Origin: Schlesneria sp. DSM 10557
GTDB taxonomy: Bacteria > Planctomycetota > Planctomycetia > Planctomycetales > Planctomycetaceae
DNA: 64,000 nt
NCBI RefSeq assembly: GCF_041860085.1
Contig: NZ_CP124747.1
Coordinates: forward strand, 868,001 to 932,000
Direction: 5' to 3'
Shown: positions 50,929 to 60,232 of the stretch, piece after piece
How the letters are laid out: every line of letters starts with the position of its first letter
Numbering within the stretch: the stretch's first letter is position 1
Notes under the pieces: generated by a model
The model's input: the letters and a program-made list of their open reading frames with translations, nothing else
What the model was told of the DNA's origin: nothing
Database searches by the model: none
Program-made: the position numbers and the translations under genes

Positions 50929-53730
50929 CTAATCCAAACCTAGTGCTCCAACCCATTTCTTCTCATCACCTTGCGCTCCGGGAACGTCTTTTTGAGGACT
51001 GTTCGGGGCAGGGGCGAGAAAACGGGACCGCTCGGGGTCGACAGAGGTGAAAGTGAGCATCTGTTCCCCCTGACGGCCCCCATTTTCAAAGAGAAACGGA
51101 AGTTCTCCGGGTTCGGGCATCGTCGGTTTGGGTCGATCTGACCAGTTATCCTGAATACCTGGCGGACTGATGGCCAGCATCGAACGGAACCGGGCTTCGT
51201 CAAATCCTCGCTCAATCTGACATTCAGACTTCCGGATCTTTGAAAAAAGATTTCTCCGCAGACTCAGTTCAGAGGAACGCTCATCAGGCAAGTCGCGGAA
51301 ACAAATCGCGTGGTTGATATCACGGAACGTGTTATTGAAGATTCGGATCCCCCGCAGCACCGGCGCGCCATCGACCCGAATCCCGTCATTCAACTCGTAG
51401 AAAATGGATTCACAGACGGAGACCCGATAAGGTGAACCTCCCTGAATGACAATCGCCGCATCAAGGGCCCGCATAAACTCGCAACTGCGAATGACGAGAT
51501 TGCTGACATCTTGTTCGTTTGATTTGAGGATGCGGATCCCCATTGCACTCGAACTGGCAGGATTGAATCGAAGCCGTTCGAAAGTCAGTTGGCCGTCGCC
51601 GAAACCGAGCCCCTGAACTCCGACGCAGTCGATACCGGCCTCGGCGAAGCCGCCTACCGTCACATCCGTCAATCGGCATTCGTGCAGATCGTCGCTGAGC
51701 TGGATAGCAACCCTCTTGTCATCCGCATCCACCTCAACATGCTCAATGGTGAAACGAGTGAGGTTAGAAAGTCGAATCACGGGTTCATCACCCAACGGCG
51801 CCAGTCGTACGTTCCCTTCACCGACAATTTGGATCCCCTCTGGCCAGACTCCCGCCCGACCATCCATGTGGATTCGTTCATTATAAGTGCCAGCGCTGAC
51901 CTTGATCACAAGTCGATGAGAACTTCCCAAGGCCGGCCGGTACCGCTCGCGGACGGCGATCAGGGCTTCACGAATGCTCTGAAAATCAGCGTCTTTTCCA
52001 CCGACCCGGACAACTCGCTTGTCCTTGGGAAATTCCAGCGACTTTGCTGGTGATGAGTCCTTTCTGACGTCCGCGCCACCATTACTCCCCAGGTATGAAA
52101 ACAAAACCCCCAGGACCGATATGCCCAGTAGCGATCCGACAATCAGCAGTGAATCAAACTTTCGCCTACCGAACCGGGCCGGTGTTGCGCTACGCGAATT
52201 TTGTTGAGACGGATTGTTTGCCGAACTGGAATGCAGTTCCACAGGGGCAATCGGCGTTTCGGCATCGAAACTCGCTGGAGCCGGATCTGAGTTTGTGGAC
52301 GTCGCGGATCGTGCGGGCTGAATCGATGACGCAGAACTTTTGAACGAAGTCGTCGGGAGGCCTCGTGAACTTGTTTTGTGCATTGACTTATCGGAGTTCA
52401 CCTCGCTGATCGTTGAATGATCAAGCGATGAGAGAAAATCCGCCAGCGCGGACTCTTGTCCGCCACCGCTCTCTGAGGTACGCCCCGTCCGCTCTTCGGT
52501 CGTAGATCGCGAGGTACTGACCACTGTGGGAAGAACGGGCAGGGGAGTCACAAGCTCAGAGAGTGGCCTCTGCTCGGCAAGCGGGGATGTCTTGGCCGAC
52601 GGAATCCTGACGTTCATATTCGAGTCGTGTGCGCGCGAGCCGTACACGGACGCATGACGTCGTCGCCATTCCGGATCGGCGTTGTCATCGACCCAACGGA
52701 AAAGGGTTAGCTCCGTCTCCGCCGCATTGAGAAATCGATTCCCCGGTTGCTTCGCCATCAGTTTGCGAATGATCGCCGCCAGTGTCGGTGGCAGATCGGG
52801 CCGCAGTGACTCGAGTGCGGGAGGCGATTTCACCTGGTGTGCGAGTAGTCGCTGCGCGAGCGTTCCTTCGTTGAAGGGGGGCTGTCCGGTCACCATGAAA
52901 TACAGAGTACAACCGAGACTGTATAAATCTGCTCGAGCATCGACCCCATGACTATCAATCGCCTGTTCAGGTGCCAGGTAATCAGCCGTCCCGAGGACTT
53001 TCTCATCGTGTCGAATTGTGAGCGCTTCGCTTCCTTCGTCGACGCGAAAAAACCGCGCCAGTCCCAGATCGAGAATCCTCAGTGTTCCATTTCGATCGAC
53101 GAGAAGATTACCGGGCTTGATATCGCGATGAACCATCCCGTTTTCATGCGCGTGCTGAAGCCCCAGAGCCGCCTGGCGTGCATACTCGGCAGCATCCAGG
53201 AAAGAGCCCAGCCCTTGAGGGGGAACCAGGTCCTGAAGACTGGTGCCGTCAACATACTCCATGACAATAAAGTGGATCTGTCGGTCGCCATCGTCCTGGT
53301 GGTCGACATCATAAGCACGGACGATATTCGGGTGATCCAGCGAGGCTGCGGCCTGTGCCTCGCGGTAGAATCGCTCCAGATAGGACGAGTCATCAACTCG
53401 CTTTGCAGGCAATACTTTGATCGCACAGCGACGTCGCATCAGCAGATGCTCAGCCATGTAGACGGAGCTCATCCCCCCCTTACCGAGCAGCGACAATAGC
53501 TTGTATTTGCCGAGGAAATAGCCTCGATGCTTCCCCTGGACCAGCTTGTCAGCCTGCCATCGCGTCAGGAGATTTCCCGCCACCAGCCGATCAGCCACTT
53601 GCGCGGGGGTCTCTGCGTGTGAAGAAGAAGACCTGGTTTCCCGCAAGAACTTCTGTACGCGCTCGATTTCTACCAGGCCGCTTTTCTTCAGCACGGCGAT
53701 GAAGCTATCGACATTCAGCGGCATAGACAT
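50929..53730 (-). CDS. Transmembrane Ser/Thr protein kinase with beta-helix sensor
   Basis: 933 residues. A planctomycete-type N-terminal helical segment (1-70) precedes a Hanks-type kinase: Gly-rich loop GKGGMSSVY (83-91), Lys104 in CAIKVLP, HRDIKPGN (201-208), DLG in place of DFG (221-223) and APE (near 253). Activation-segment and substrate-loop motifs are intact, so it should be active. A Ser/Thr-rich linker (about 370-520) leads to a membrane segment (about 528-546). The outside part (about 570-900) is a right-handed parallel beta-helix of the pectin-lyase-like type, with repeated short strands and DFQSIREALIAVRERY at its start. The plan suggests sensing or binding of a polysaccharide outside; inference. 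It stands alone. Confidence 0.9.
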   Translation of the reverse strand: MSMPLNVDSFIAVLKKSGLVEIERVQKFLRETRSSSSHAETPAQVADRLVAGNLLTRWQADKLVQGKHRGYFLGKYKLLSLLGKGGMSSVYMAEHLLMRRRCAIKVLPAKRVDDSSYLERFYREAQAAASLDHPNIVRAYDVDHQDDGDRQIHFIVMEYVDGTSLQDLVPPQGLGSFLDAAEYARQAALGLQHAHENGMVHRDIKPGNLLVDRNGTLRILDLGLARFFRVDEGSEALTIRHDEKVLGTADYLAPEQAIDSHGVDARADLYSLGCTLYFMVTGQPPFNEGTLAQRLLAHQVKSPPALESLRPDLPPTLAAIIRKLMAKQPGNRFLNAAETELTLFRWVDDNADPEWRRRHASVYGSRAHDSNMNVRIPSAKTSPLAEQRPLSELVTPLPVLPTVVSTSRSTTEERTGRTSESGGGQESALADFLSSLDHSTISEVNSDKSMHKTSSRGLPTTSFKSSASSIQPARSATSTNSDPAPASFDAETPIAPVELHSSSANNPSQQNSRSATPARFGRRKFDSLLIVGSLLGISVLGVLFSYLGSNGGADVRKDSSPAKSLEFPKDKRVVRVGGKDADFQSIREALIAVRERYRPALGSSHRLVIKVSAGTYNERIHMDGRAGVWPEGIQIVGEGNVRLAPLGDEPVIRLSNLTRFTIEHVEVDADDKRVAIQLSDDLHECRLTDVTVGGFAEAGIDCVGVQGLGFGDGQLTFERLRFNPASSSAMGIRILKSNEQDVSNLVIRSCEFMRALDAAIVIQGGSPYRVSVCESIFYELNDGIRVDGAPVLRGIRIFNNTFRDINHAICFRDLPDERSSELSLRRNLFSKIRKSECQIERGFDEARFRSMLAISPPGIQDNWSDRPKPTMPEPGELPFLFENGGRQGEQMLTFTSVDPERSRFLAPAPNSPQKDVPGAQGDEKKWVGALGLD

Positions 53731-54361
53731 CTTGGTGCATTCGGCAAAAAGACTTTGACCAAATCCAACGAGACGTGATCTTGGGAACGGACATCAAACA
53801 ACGCGGCGTCACTAGTAGTGGCGAACATTCCTGAAATCAGAGAGCGATCCTGCTAAGGAAAAAGTAAGGAATGCAACTTATCAAACAAGAGATAAAGACA
53901 CGTCACGAGCGTTGACCAAGCCTACCAATCGGCGTGTCGGGACGCCACCCAAAGTGAATTAAGGGGGCTGATTCGGGCCCAGTCGCGAGAGGGAATTTTC
54001 CTGGGGGGAAAGCGGCATGGGAAAGTTGTTTGCCCAACAGTAGCGGAGAAGGGGAGACGCGTTTTTCGGCCTCAGCAAAGAGCTGAAGGCGCCTCAGGAG
54101 TTAACCTGAGACGCCTTCAACACCTATCGACAAGAGCGGGCCAACGCCTGCCGACGGCAACCGAACTAAGAGCAGACTCCGTGCCAGCATCGTCCAAAAA
54201 ATGAGACACCTGATTGGATTTCATTTTGTAGTTTCCCGAGTGCCGCTCGTGGGGCCATCCATCAATCATTCTTTACCATTAATTGCCTCTCGCTTCGCCC
54301 CGATGGTGCGAGCCCAAAGCCTGCAGTTGACATCAACCGGAATTGATCATTGAGAATGACA
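53731..54361. other. Intergenic region upstream of the kinase
   Basis: 631 bp between two leftward genes. A 14-bp near-perfect hairpin (54085-54118: gaaggcgcctcagg with cctgagacgccttc) is visible without a proper T-tract. It should hold the kinase promoter. No frame looks coding. Confidence 0.45.
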
Positions 54362-55351
54362 TCACGAATCGATCTCCTCGCGTGCAGGGAGCGAGGTCGC
54401 CACGGCGCCGAGGCGACCGTTGATCCAGGGAGGATCCACAAAACGCCGCAGTAGCCAGCGGAAGGTCTGCTCAATACGCGCTTCCAGGAGTGCGGGATCC
54501 GCCCCCACTTGAATGCTGCGGCTCCTGAATTGATCAAGTGGACCGCCCGTCGGTGTGCCTCTCGCGTGAAGCACCATGTCAGGCGACGCTGCGGGTTCGA
54601 CGAGAACGAACCCTTCGAACCCTAGCCGAACCGGCCACGATTCCTTTTGAGCAATGTGGTTCACTCGGTCCTGGATTCGGCGACCCCAGACAATTCCGAA
54701 CAGATCGAAAAATTCCACCCATAACTGATCGAACCGTGAATGGTGAGTGGGACGGCGAGAAAGCTGACTCAAACCGATCGACACAGCCATCGCGGCGGAA
54801 CACCACAATCTCACTTGAAGACGATCGAGTAACCAATAGGGTGCCGCTTGTGACATGGAGGTCACAGAGCTGATCACCGCAGCGCCATACAGGAGGGCAG
54901 CGAACGTGAATCGGGTTCCAACGTAGTTTCCCACCCCCATGACAAGTACGAACGAAAAGGCAAGTAGTTGAGGAAGCTCTAATTGAACTTGTCTGAGCTC
55001 AGATCCTTGCAAACGAACTGCCAACAGGGGCCAGGCGAGAGCCATCAGCATGGGGAACAGAATGAACCACATCCAGACACGAGTTCCCGGTCGCCGTGAT
55101 CCCAGAACCGCCATCGGAGGGCAGAGCGACAGGACCGCGCAGGCGTACCAGGCATGATCTGCAAAAGCGTCAGAAGTGATACCTGCGCACTGAACGGTAA
55201 ACCAGGTCGCGGTCCACGCCACGACAGCAGCGACGGCCCAGCCCCAGGCCGTTTCTAAGGTCGTTTGGCGAATGGCATTTCCGCTTCGCACAACCATCAC
55301 TGATGCAGCCAATACACCTATGGAAATGATCACGTGCCACACGAAGCTCAA
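54362..55351 (-). CDS. Polytopic membrane protein, unknown function
   Basis: 329 residues. About six to seven membrane segments fill the first 205 residues, followed by a soluble cytoplasmic domain of about 120 residues (DQLWVEFFDLFGIVWGRRIQ, VRLGFEGFVLVEPA, EARIEQTFRWLLRRFVDPP). I do not recognise the family. It is transcribed leftward, divergent from the Cys-rich protein gene, and is not linked to others. Confidence 0.7.
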   Translation of the reverse strand: MSFVWHVIISIGVLAASVMVVRSGNAIRQTTLETAWGWAVAAVVAWTATWFTVQCAGITSDAFADHAWYACAVLSLCPPMAVLGSRRPGTRVWMWFILFPMLMALAWPLLAVRLQGSELRQVQLELPQLLAFSFVLVMGVGNYVGTRFTFAALLYGAAVISSVTSMSQAAPYWLLDRLQVRLWCSAAMAVSIGLSQLSRRPTHHSRFDQLWVEFFDLFGIVWGRRIQDRVNHIAQKESWPVRLGFEGFVLVEPAASPDMVLHARGTPTGGPLDQFRSRSIQVGADPALLEARIEQTFRWLLRRFVDPPWINGRLGAVATSLPAREEIDS

Positions 55352-55633
55352 TGCAATCTCACTTTGAAGAATGTGGGTGGAAATTGTCCGAAATCAGTCT
55401 AGCGAATGGGGGCCTGCCCGCAGAGTCGGTTTTATTGGCATGTTGGTCGTGGATACGGGCCAGAGCGAGAAAAGATCTCCAAATGGTTGAGAGGAAGATC
55501 CCACAATCGTCGAAAATATAGGTGTGACGCGAATCGCTCCCTCGAACTGAGCGAACAACCAAACGCGGTGTTTGGATTGGTTTAGACTCAGTTCACACGT
55601 TCCCTCGGCCCCATGATGTACCTGGAGAATGCA

Positions 55634-56146
55634 ATGAAGTTTGTTTGGATTTCCGCCGCGCTGGCCGCCTTCGCCAGTCTGAACAGTGCTCAAGCTGGCC
55701 TGTTCCACCACCACAACAGCTGTAATACCTGCGATGTTCCCAGCTGTGCCGCTCCCGCCGCTTGTGTTTCGGCTGCTCCTAGCTGTGCCGCTCCTGCTTG
55801 TGCTCCAGCTTGTGCAGCTCCTGCTGCTGCCGCTTGTGCTCCAGCCGTGACCTCTTGTGCTCCTACCTGTGCAGCTCCCGCTGTCTCGTGTGCACCAGTG
55901 GCTTCGACCTGCGGTCCAGTCGCTAACAACTGCGGTTGCCGCCCACGTCATCGCATTCGATTGCCAAAGCTCTGCATGCCAAAGTTCAAGCTCCACCGAG
56001 CTTCGTGCTGCAACACCGGCTGCGGCAACATTGCTCCTAGCTGCGGTGCTCCTGCTGTTACCTCTTGTGCTCCAAGCTGTGGCGCTCCTGCCGTCACCTC
56101 TTGTGCACCAAGCTGTGCAGCTCCTGCAACGACCTGCTGCAACTGA
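55634..56146 (+). CDS. Exported Cys/Ala/Pro-rich repeat protein
   Basis: The ATG at 55634 has GGAG 8 bases upstream; the protein of 170 residues starts MKFVWISAALAAFASLNSAQ, a clean signal peptide ending near AQA-GL. After GLFHHHNSC the mature part consists of short repeats of the SCAAPA / SCAPSCGAPAVT type with about 30 Cys, interrupted by one basic segment (CRPRHRIRLPKLCMPKFKLH, about 107-126). No known domain is visible. Cell walls of planctomycetes are known to be rich in cystine and proline, so a disulfide-cross-linked envelope protein is plausible, but this is inference. Two tandem terminators follow. Confidence 0.72.
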   Translation: MKFVWISAALAAFASLNSAQAGLFHHHNSCNTCDVPSCAAPAACVSAAPSCAAPACAPACAAPAAAACAPAVTSCAPTCAAPAVSCAPVASTCGPVANNCGCRPRHRIRLPKLCMPKFKLHRASCCNTGCGNIAPSCGAPAVTSCAPSCGAPAVTSCAPSCAAPATTCCN

Positions 56147-56212
56147 TTTGAGAATAGCTCGTCCACTGGCCGCAATCTGATTGAGACCAGTCGGAACGAT
56201 CTAAGCGAAAAG

Positions 56213-56239
56213 TCGAGGGGAGTCACTGACTCCCCTCGA
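56213..56239 (+). terminator. First terminator after the Cys-rich gene
   Basis: A perfect 11-bp stem (tcgaggggagt / actcccctcga, 5-base loop) followed by TCGTTTCTTTG, 67 bp after the stop. Confidence 0.85.
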
Positions 56240-56310
56240 TCGTTTCTTTGGAAGACATCGAGGGCCAGCCGCACGGCCAGCCGCAGCTCGAACCAAGAAC
56301 GACCTTCAGC

Positions 56311-56344
56311 ACGCATGCCGGCTTCCCGCGAAGCTGGCATGCGT
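56311..56344 (+). terminator. Second tandem terminator
   Basis: A 15-bp stem (acgcatgccggcttc / gaagctggcatgcgt, one G-T pair) with a 4-base loop, followed by GTTTTCATT. It repeats the terminating function 98 bp downstream of the first. Confidence 0.75.
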
Positions 56345-57513
56345 GTTTTCATTCGATGACCACGTTAGAGTCCGTATCTCAAGATACCTCTGCCCTGGAC
56401 GGCGCCGCTGGGTCCGGTCATCCCCACGGAATACACGCCCGGAGACGACAATGAGGAACCCGCTATACAGTCAGCGCTGCAGCGTGGGCCTGTTCATTGT
56501 GCCTCTCTTTGTGCATCGCGACGGCTCAAGTGGACTGCATCAATCGATCCGGCTTCCAGGAACCTCATAGAGAGAGGAGTGCCCCAAGCTCTCTTCAGTG
56601 AACCGGGGGGGACGAAAGCATCTCGCACCAGATTGATCACGCAATGCGAATCGCCCTCAATCGAGTGGTTTTCCTCGCGGCGACGCTTGAGACACGAGCG
56701 AATCTGTGCAGAAAAATCTCGTCAGAAATCGCCGCTCGCACCTGGCTCTCTTCATCTCCAGCGGCGCGATGACGACCGTTCCGTCGGTTCGTGATTTTGA
56801 CAGCGGTGCATCGAGCCGATTCCCCGTTGGCGAATGTGGTCAATTCGTTGCGGCCGTCGATCATCGTCACCGGCAGAGACTCCCGGACGAATGGAGTGGC
56901 GTCCTGAAGAACCACGTTACATGTTCGGAACTGAGCACGGGGCATTCATTCTCGAGTTCCCTTGAGTCGCCGGGACCACGTCGTCGGTTCCGGCCTGAGG
57001 CGCGGGACTCCGGTGAGTACGACTCGACCGGGCACCGGTACGAGCCGTCGACACCGTTAGAGAAGGCTTCGCCGTATCCCAGACCCCAAAGACGGCTTTG
57101 ATGGGTCGAATGTCACGTCGTGATTTCGACGGATACGCAGATCTGGTCTGTACCCGAAACGAGTCAATTCGTGGAACGGAGTGGGGAAGCCCGCCGAGGC
57201 GGATCGAGGAGACTGGTTCAACGCTTCCGGTTGATCTTCCGTGCTGTCACACGGAACGCGACTTTCACTGTGGGCTCGATTGCCCAGTTTTGTAAGCGAA
57301 CGTGGAATGAGCCTCGCGCACGTCGCCCTCAATGAGAATCAACCAAAATTCAATGGTATGACAGGGCGTCGGTCAGTGTGAGATGTCCCGTACCGGCGTC
57401 TGAAGAGAGACGCTCCTGGCTGCCAGCCCCCCATTCTGCGGGGTGGTGGCGCGAAAGGATTCAGGGATCTCGAAGTCCTGAATGATCTCGTCCGTTAATC
57501 AGATTTGTACAAC
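56345..57513. other. About 1.2 kb without a supported gene
   Basis: Overlapping open frames exist on both strands (for instance 56637-56945 minus and 56706-57101 plus), but none has a family motif, a ribosome binding site or a convincing start. The minus frame has a piece that reads like protein (LPVTMIDGRNELTTFANGES). I read this stretch as decayed sequence or non-coding spacer. Confidence 0.4.
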
Positions 57514-57544
57514 AAAAATGCCGCGTGGACGGGCCACGCGGCAT
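57514..57544 (-). terminator. Terminator of the 59-residue gene
   Basis: A perfect 11-bp stem (atgccgcgtgg / ccacgcggcat, 5-base loop); on the minus strand it runs into TTTTTGTTG. Confidence 0.85.
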
Positions 57545-57721
57545 TCGTTTGCAGGGACCAAAGCCAACAGCGTAACAACTCGTCGAATTTACCGTTGGCC
57601 GTCGATGTCAGAGTTTGTTTTAGCAACCTCCACTTCCGGTTAAATCGGTTCAAAGTCTACTGTCACTGGCTGTCACGGGGCTGATCCGCTTGTTGTTCGA
57701 GTCAGCGGGGATGTGACTGGT

Positions 57722-57901
57722 CTACTTGCCGAAGAACAATTGCTTTAAATAGGCGTTCTTGCGGCGTTCCAACTCCATCAATCGAGTGAACGGATTCTGT
57801 GCGCTCGAGACTTGCGGACGTACCCGTCGAGCGGCCGCGTGGACTTCGACACTCGTCATCATGACTGCTGCAACGGCTGTCAGAATCAGCAGCTTTCGCA
57901 T
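57722..57901 (-). CDS. Small exported protein of 59 residues
   Basis: An ATG at 57901 with AAGGA 6 bases upstream opens a 59-codon frame: MRKLLILTAVAAVMMTSVEV then HAAARRVRPQ, a signal peptide with a cleavage site near VHA-AA, and a short mature part of about 35 residues (NPFTRLMELERRKNAYL, ending LFFGK). A competing 67-codon frame starting 4 bases earlier has an implausible composition (Ser/Asp/Arg). A strong terminator follows about 180 bp further. The exported segment is basic and helical; I do not recognise it. This length is often missed by gene callers. Confidence 0.75.
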   Translation of the reverse strand: MRKLLILTAVAAVMMTSVEVHAAARRVRPQVSSAQNPFTRLMELERRKNAYLKQLFFGK

Positions 57902-58231
57902 CCATTTCCTTTCGTAGCTGAACTAAGATGTCGGATACAGGGAATGAGAGCTGCCATCGGTGTGACGCGACTGCCTCTTGGCAAAAGTGGCAGTCCTCAT
58001 TTCCGCACAGAAATTGTCGACATCAGACGGCCTTCCGATTCGCGGGGAATCATGCTTGCGGCGAATCTAGCCGAAGTAACGGACAGCCAAACCTGAGACA
58101 CCGGTCGCGGAGGCTGATACGATGAGTAAAACATTGACGAGAGCGTTTAAAGACTGTTTTGCAGGGTTCCTGTCGATGAAGAAACACCTGCCAGAAACGC
58201 AAAAGACGAAAACTCTTCCTGCGAGGTTGAA
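57902..58231. other. Divergent intergenic region
   Basis: 330 bp between the 59-residue gene and the nucleosidase-like gene. Promoters for both should lie here; I see no gene. Confidence 0.45.
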
Positions 58232-59005
58232 TTGACAGCTAAAACGTCAGATTCGGTGGTCAAAACAAATTCGACACAGGCCGAAATCGGATTGGTCTGT
58301 GCACTCCCCATGGAGCTCAGCGACTTTTTCGGTCGGTGTTCCAAAGTGAAAACTTACACCGGGGGGAAATTCACCTTTCGCGGAGGTTTTTATAAAGAGA
58401 CTCGCATCGCCATGGTGGAATCCGGAATGGGGTCTGCACGGGCGAAACGGGCCACAGCGGCACTTCTTGAGGCACATCAGCCCCGCTGGATCATTTCCAC
58501 GGGGTTTTGTGGAGCACTTGATCCGCAGATGCAGGTTGGACAAATCGTCGTGGCCAACGAAGTCGTCAACTTGCAGGACGAGCCACTGCGAATTGATATC
58601 GGGATCGCAGCAGATCCTGCTCGCGGCCTCTACGTTGGTCGAACGTTAACCGTCGACAAGATGGTGCGCACCAAGGCCGAAAAACAAGAACTCGCCGAAA
58701 AGACGGGCGCGATTGCCGTCGATATGGAGACCTACGGAATCGCCCAGCAGTGCCGCGAGCTGAAGACCCGTTTTCTCGCCGTGCGTGCCGTGAGCGATGA
58801 CCTCTCGTCGGATCTCCCCAAAGAAATTCTGAGTCTGGTAGGAGAAACCGGATCGGTGCGATTCGGCGCCGTGGTGGGTGCCCTGTTGAAACGTCCCGGC
58901 AGTTACAAGGATATGTGGCAGCTCCGTGAAAAGGCCCTGATCGCCGCCGACCGGCTGGCCAACTTTCTTGACGGGGTCATCCTGCAACTGCACGCGTCAC
59001 CATGA
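58232..59005 (+). CDS. Nucleosidase/phosphorylase-superfamily protein (MTA/SAH nucleosidase-like)
   Basis: 257 residues from a TTG start preceded by GAGG; no ATG is available before the conserved part. PNP/UDP-phosphorylase fold motifs: AEIGLVCALPMEL, ARIAMVESGMGSARAKRATAALLE-like segment (GMGSARA), ISTGFCGAL, and IAVDMETYGIAQQCRELKT with the conserved Glu of the VDME motif that binds the ribose. MTA/SAH nucleosidases end with an Asp in a SDxA-type motif; here AVSDDLSSDL supplies a candidate. The protein likely cleaves a purine nucleoside, though planctomycete relatives are sometimes linked to hopanoid phosphorylase-like roles. Convergent with the glycosyltransferase gene, 17 bp apart. Confidence 0.8.
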   Translation: MTAKTSDSVVKTNSTQAEIGLVCALPMELSDFFGRCSKVKTYTGGKFTFRGGFYKETRIAMVESGMGSARAKRATAALLEAHQPRWIISTGFCGALDPQMQVGQIVVANEVVNLQDEPLRIDIGIAADPARGLYVGRTLTVDKMVRTKAEKQELAEKTGAIAVDMETYGIAQQCRELKTRFLAVRAVSDDLSSDLPKEILSLVGETGSVRFGAVVGALLKRPGSYKDMWQLREKALIAADRLANFLDGVILQLHASP

Positions 59006-59022
59006 ACGGGCCCATTCCAGCG

Positions 59023-60150
59023 CTACCTCGCATGCTGGATAATGGCACTTTCCGTTTCGACGACGGGTTCCTTTCTCTCGAGAATTTCCCGGTAGAGTTC
59101 TGCGGTCCGTGACACCATTTGATTGACGCTGAATTCGCGTTCGACCTCTAGCCGTCCTGCTCGTCCGATGGATCGGGCTTTGTCGGGACTGTCGAGCAAT
59201 TCCATAATGCGATCCGCCATCTCCGTACTGTTCGACGGAGGAACGAGAAAACCAGTCTCATCGTTCCGAATGACTCGATCGACACCTCCCACACGCGTCG
59301 CGATGACGGGGCGTCCCAGCGCCATCGCCTCGAGCATAATTGTCCCGATTCCTTGCTGGAGCGATGGCAGACAGAAAACATCCATCGCAGCGATTGCTTC
59401 GCCGAATTCCAGCAGGTTGGGGACAAACGTCACGCGGGAATCGATCTTGAGATCCAGCGCCAGACGGCGAAGCTTCGACTCTTCTGGTCCCGCCCCGGCG
59501 ATGACAAACTCGACATCACGGCCTTGGGCCAGCACCCGCGCCGCCGCACTGAGGAAAAAGGGAAAACCTTTCACTTCCTCCAGTGGCCCGGCAGCACCGA
59601 CAACAGGGACGCGGTCAGTTCCCAGTACACTCAATTCATTCTTTCGCTCGTTCGTATCGACGCCACTGTGAATCACAGTAATCAGATCATCGGGCAGGCC
59701 GGTCCGCCTCATCAGGTCACGCTTGACCGATTCGCTGACAGCAATAATTCGGCGACACCAGCGCCGATCAATTGCCAGCCGTTCCCACGGCTGCAAATAG
59801 TCATGCATTGTAAGAACAAAGGGCCGTTTCAGCTCTCGCGCCAGCCACATGCCGTGGTGCGCGACGTTGCGGGACTGGATATGGATCAGATCGGGCGGAT
59901 CAAGCTTCAGTTGCTGAAGCATCATCCGGACCACGACACAACCCCAGAGCGGCAACTGCAGATGGGAGAACTCCCGAATCTGAAGCTCGCGGCGCCGCTC
60001 GGGTTCGACGCGTCCTGCATCTGGACAGGCGAGAGTGCTGCGCAGTCCGTAGGCTGAAAGATGTTCGGCGAGTCGAAGTGAGTAAGAACAACTGCCGCGT
60101 ACGGCAAACGGACCCGCAAAGAGCAGAACCGAAGGTTCAATTTCTGACAT
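59023..60150 (-). CDS. GT4-family glycosyltransferase
   Basis: The ATG at 60150 gives 375 residues beginning MSEIEPSVLLFAGPFAVRGS; a frame that opens 63 bases earlier has no conserved sequence. GT-B fold landmarks: N-terminal acceptor domain with LIHIQSRNVAHHGMWLA and LTMHDYLQPWER, VPVVGAAGPLEEVKGFPFFL (start of the donor domain) and the EX7E-like segment SLQQGIGTIMLEAMALGRPV. It transfers a sugar from a nucleotide sugar to a glycan or lipid, acting at the inner face of the membrane. It is the last gene of the NfeD-FloA cluster, 82 bp after the upstream gene. Confidence 0.87.
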   Translation of the reverse strand: MSEIEPSVLLFAGPFAVRGSCSYSLRLAEHLSAYGLRSTLACPDAGRVEPERRRELQIREFSHLQLPLWGCVVVRMMLQQLKLDPPDLIHIQSRNVAHHGMWLARELKRPFVLTMHDYLQPWERLAIDRRWCRRIIAVSESVKRDLMRRTGLPDDLITVIHSGVDTNERKNELSVLGTDRVPVVGAAGPLEEVKGFPFFLSAAARVLAQGRDVEFVIAGAGPEESKLRRLALDLKIDSRVTFVPNLLEFGEAIAAMDVFCLPSLQQGIGTIMLEAMALGRPVIATRVGGVDRVIRNDETGFLVPPSNSTEMADRIMELLDSPDKARSIGRAGRLEVEREFSVNQMVSRTAELYREILERKEPVVETESAIIQHAR

Positions 60151-60232
60151 TGAAAGAGTGCTCAGGAGGACGAAATCCCAAAAAGGGCTGTTGGTCGAGA
60201 ACGTGCGAAGCACCTTTCGCTTCGCATATCGC

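Noticed and set aside
54085-54118. Long inverted repeat as a terminator of the polytopic membrane protein gene
   Set aside because: No T-tract on either side and more than 240 bp from the stop; kept only as a note in the intergenic entry.
56706-57101. 131-codon plus-strand frame
   Set aside because: No motif, no ribosome binding site, Arg/Ser/Pro-rich composition typical of a random GC-rich frame.
57702-57905. 67-codon minus-strand frame overlapping the 59-residue gene
   Set aside because: Its composition is implausible, and the alternative frame has a signal peptide and better-spaced ribosome binding site.
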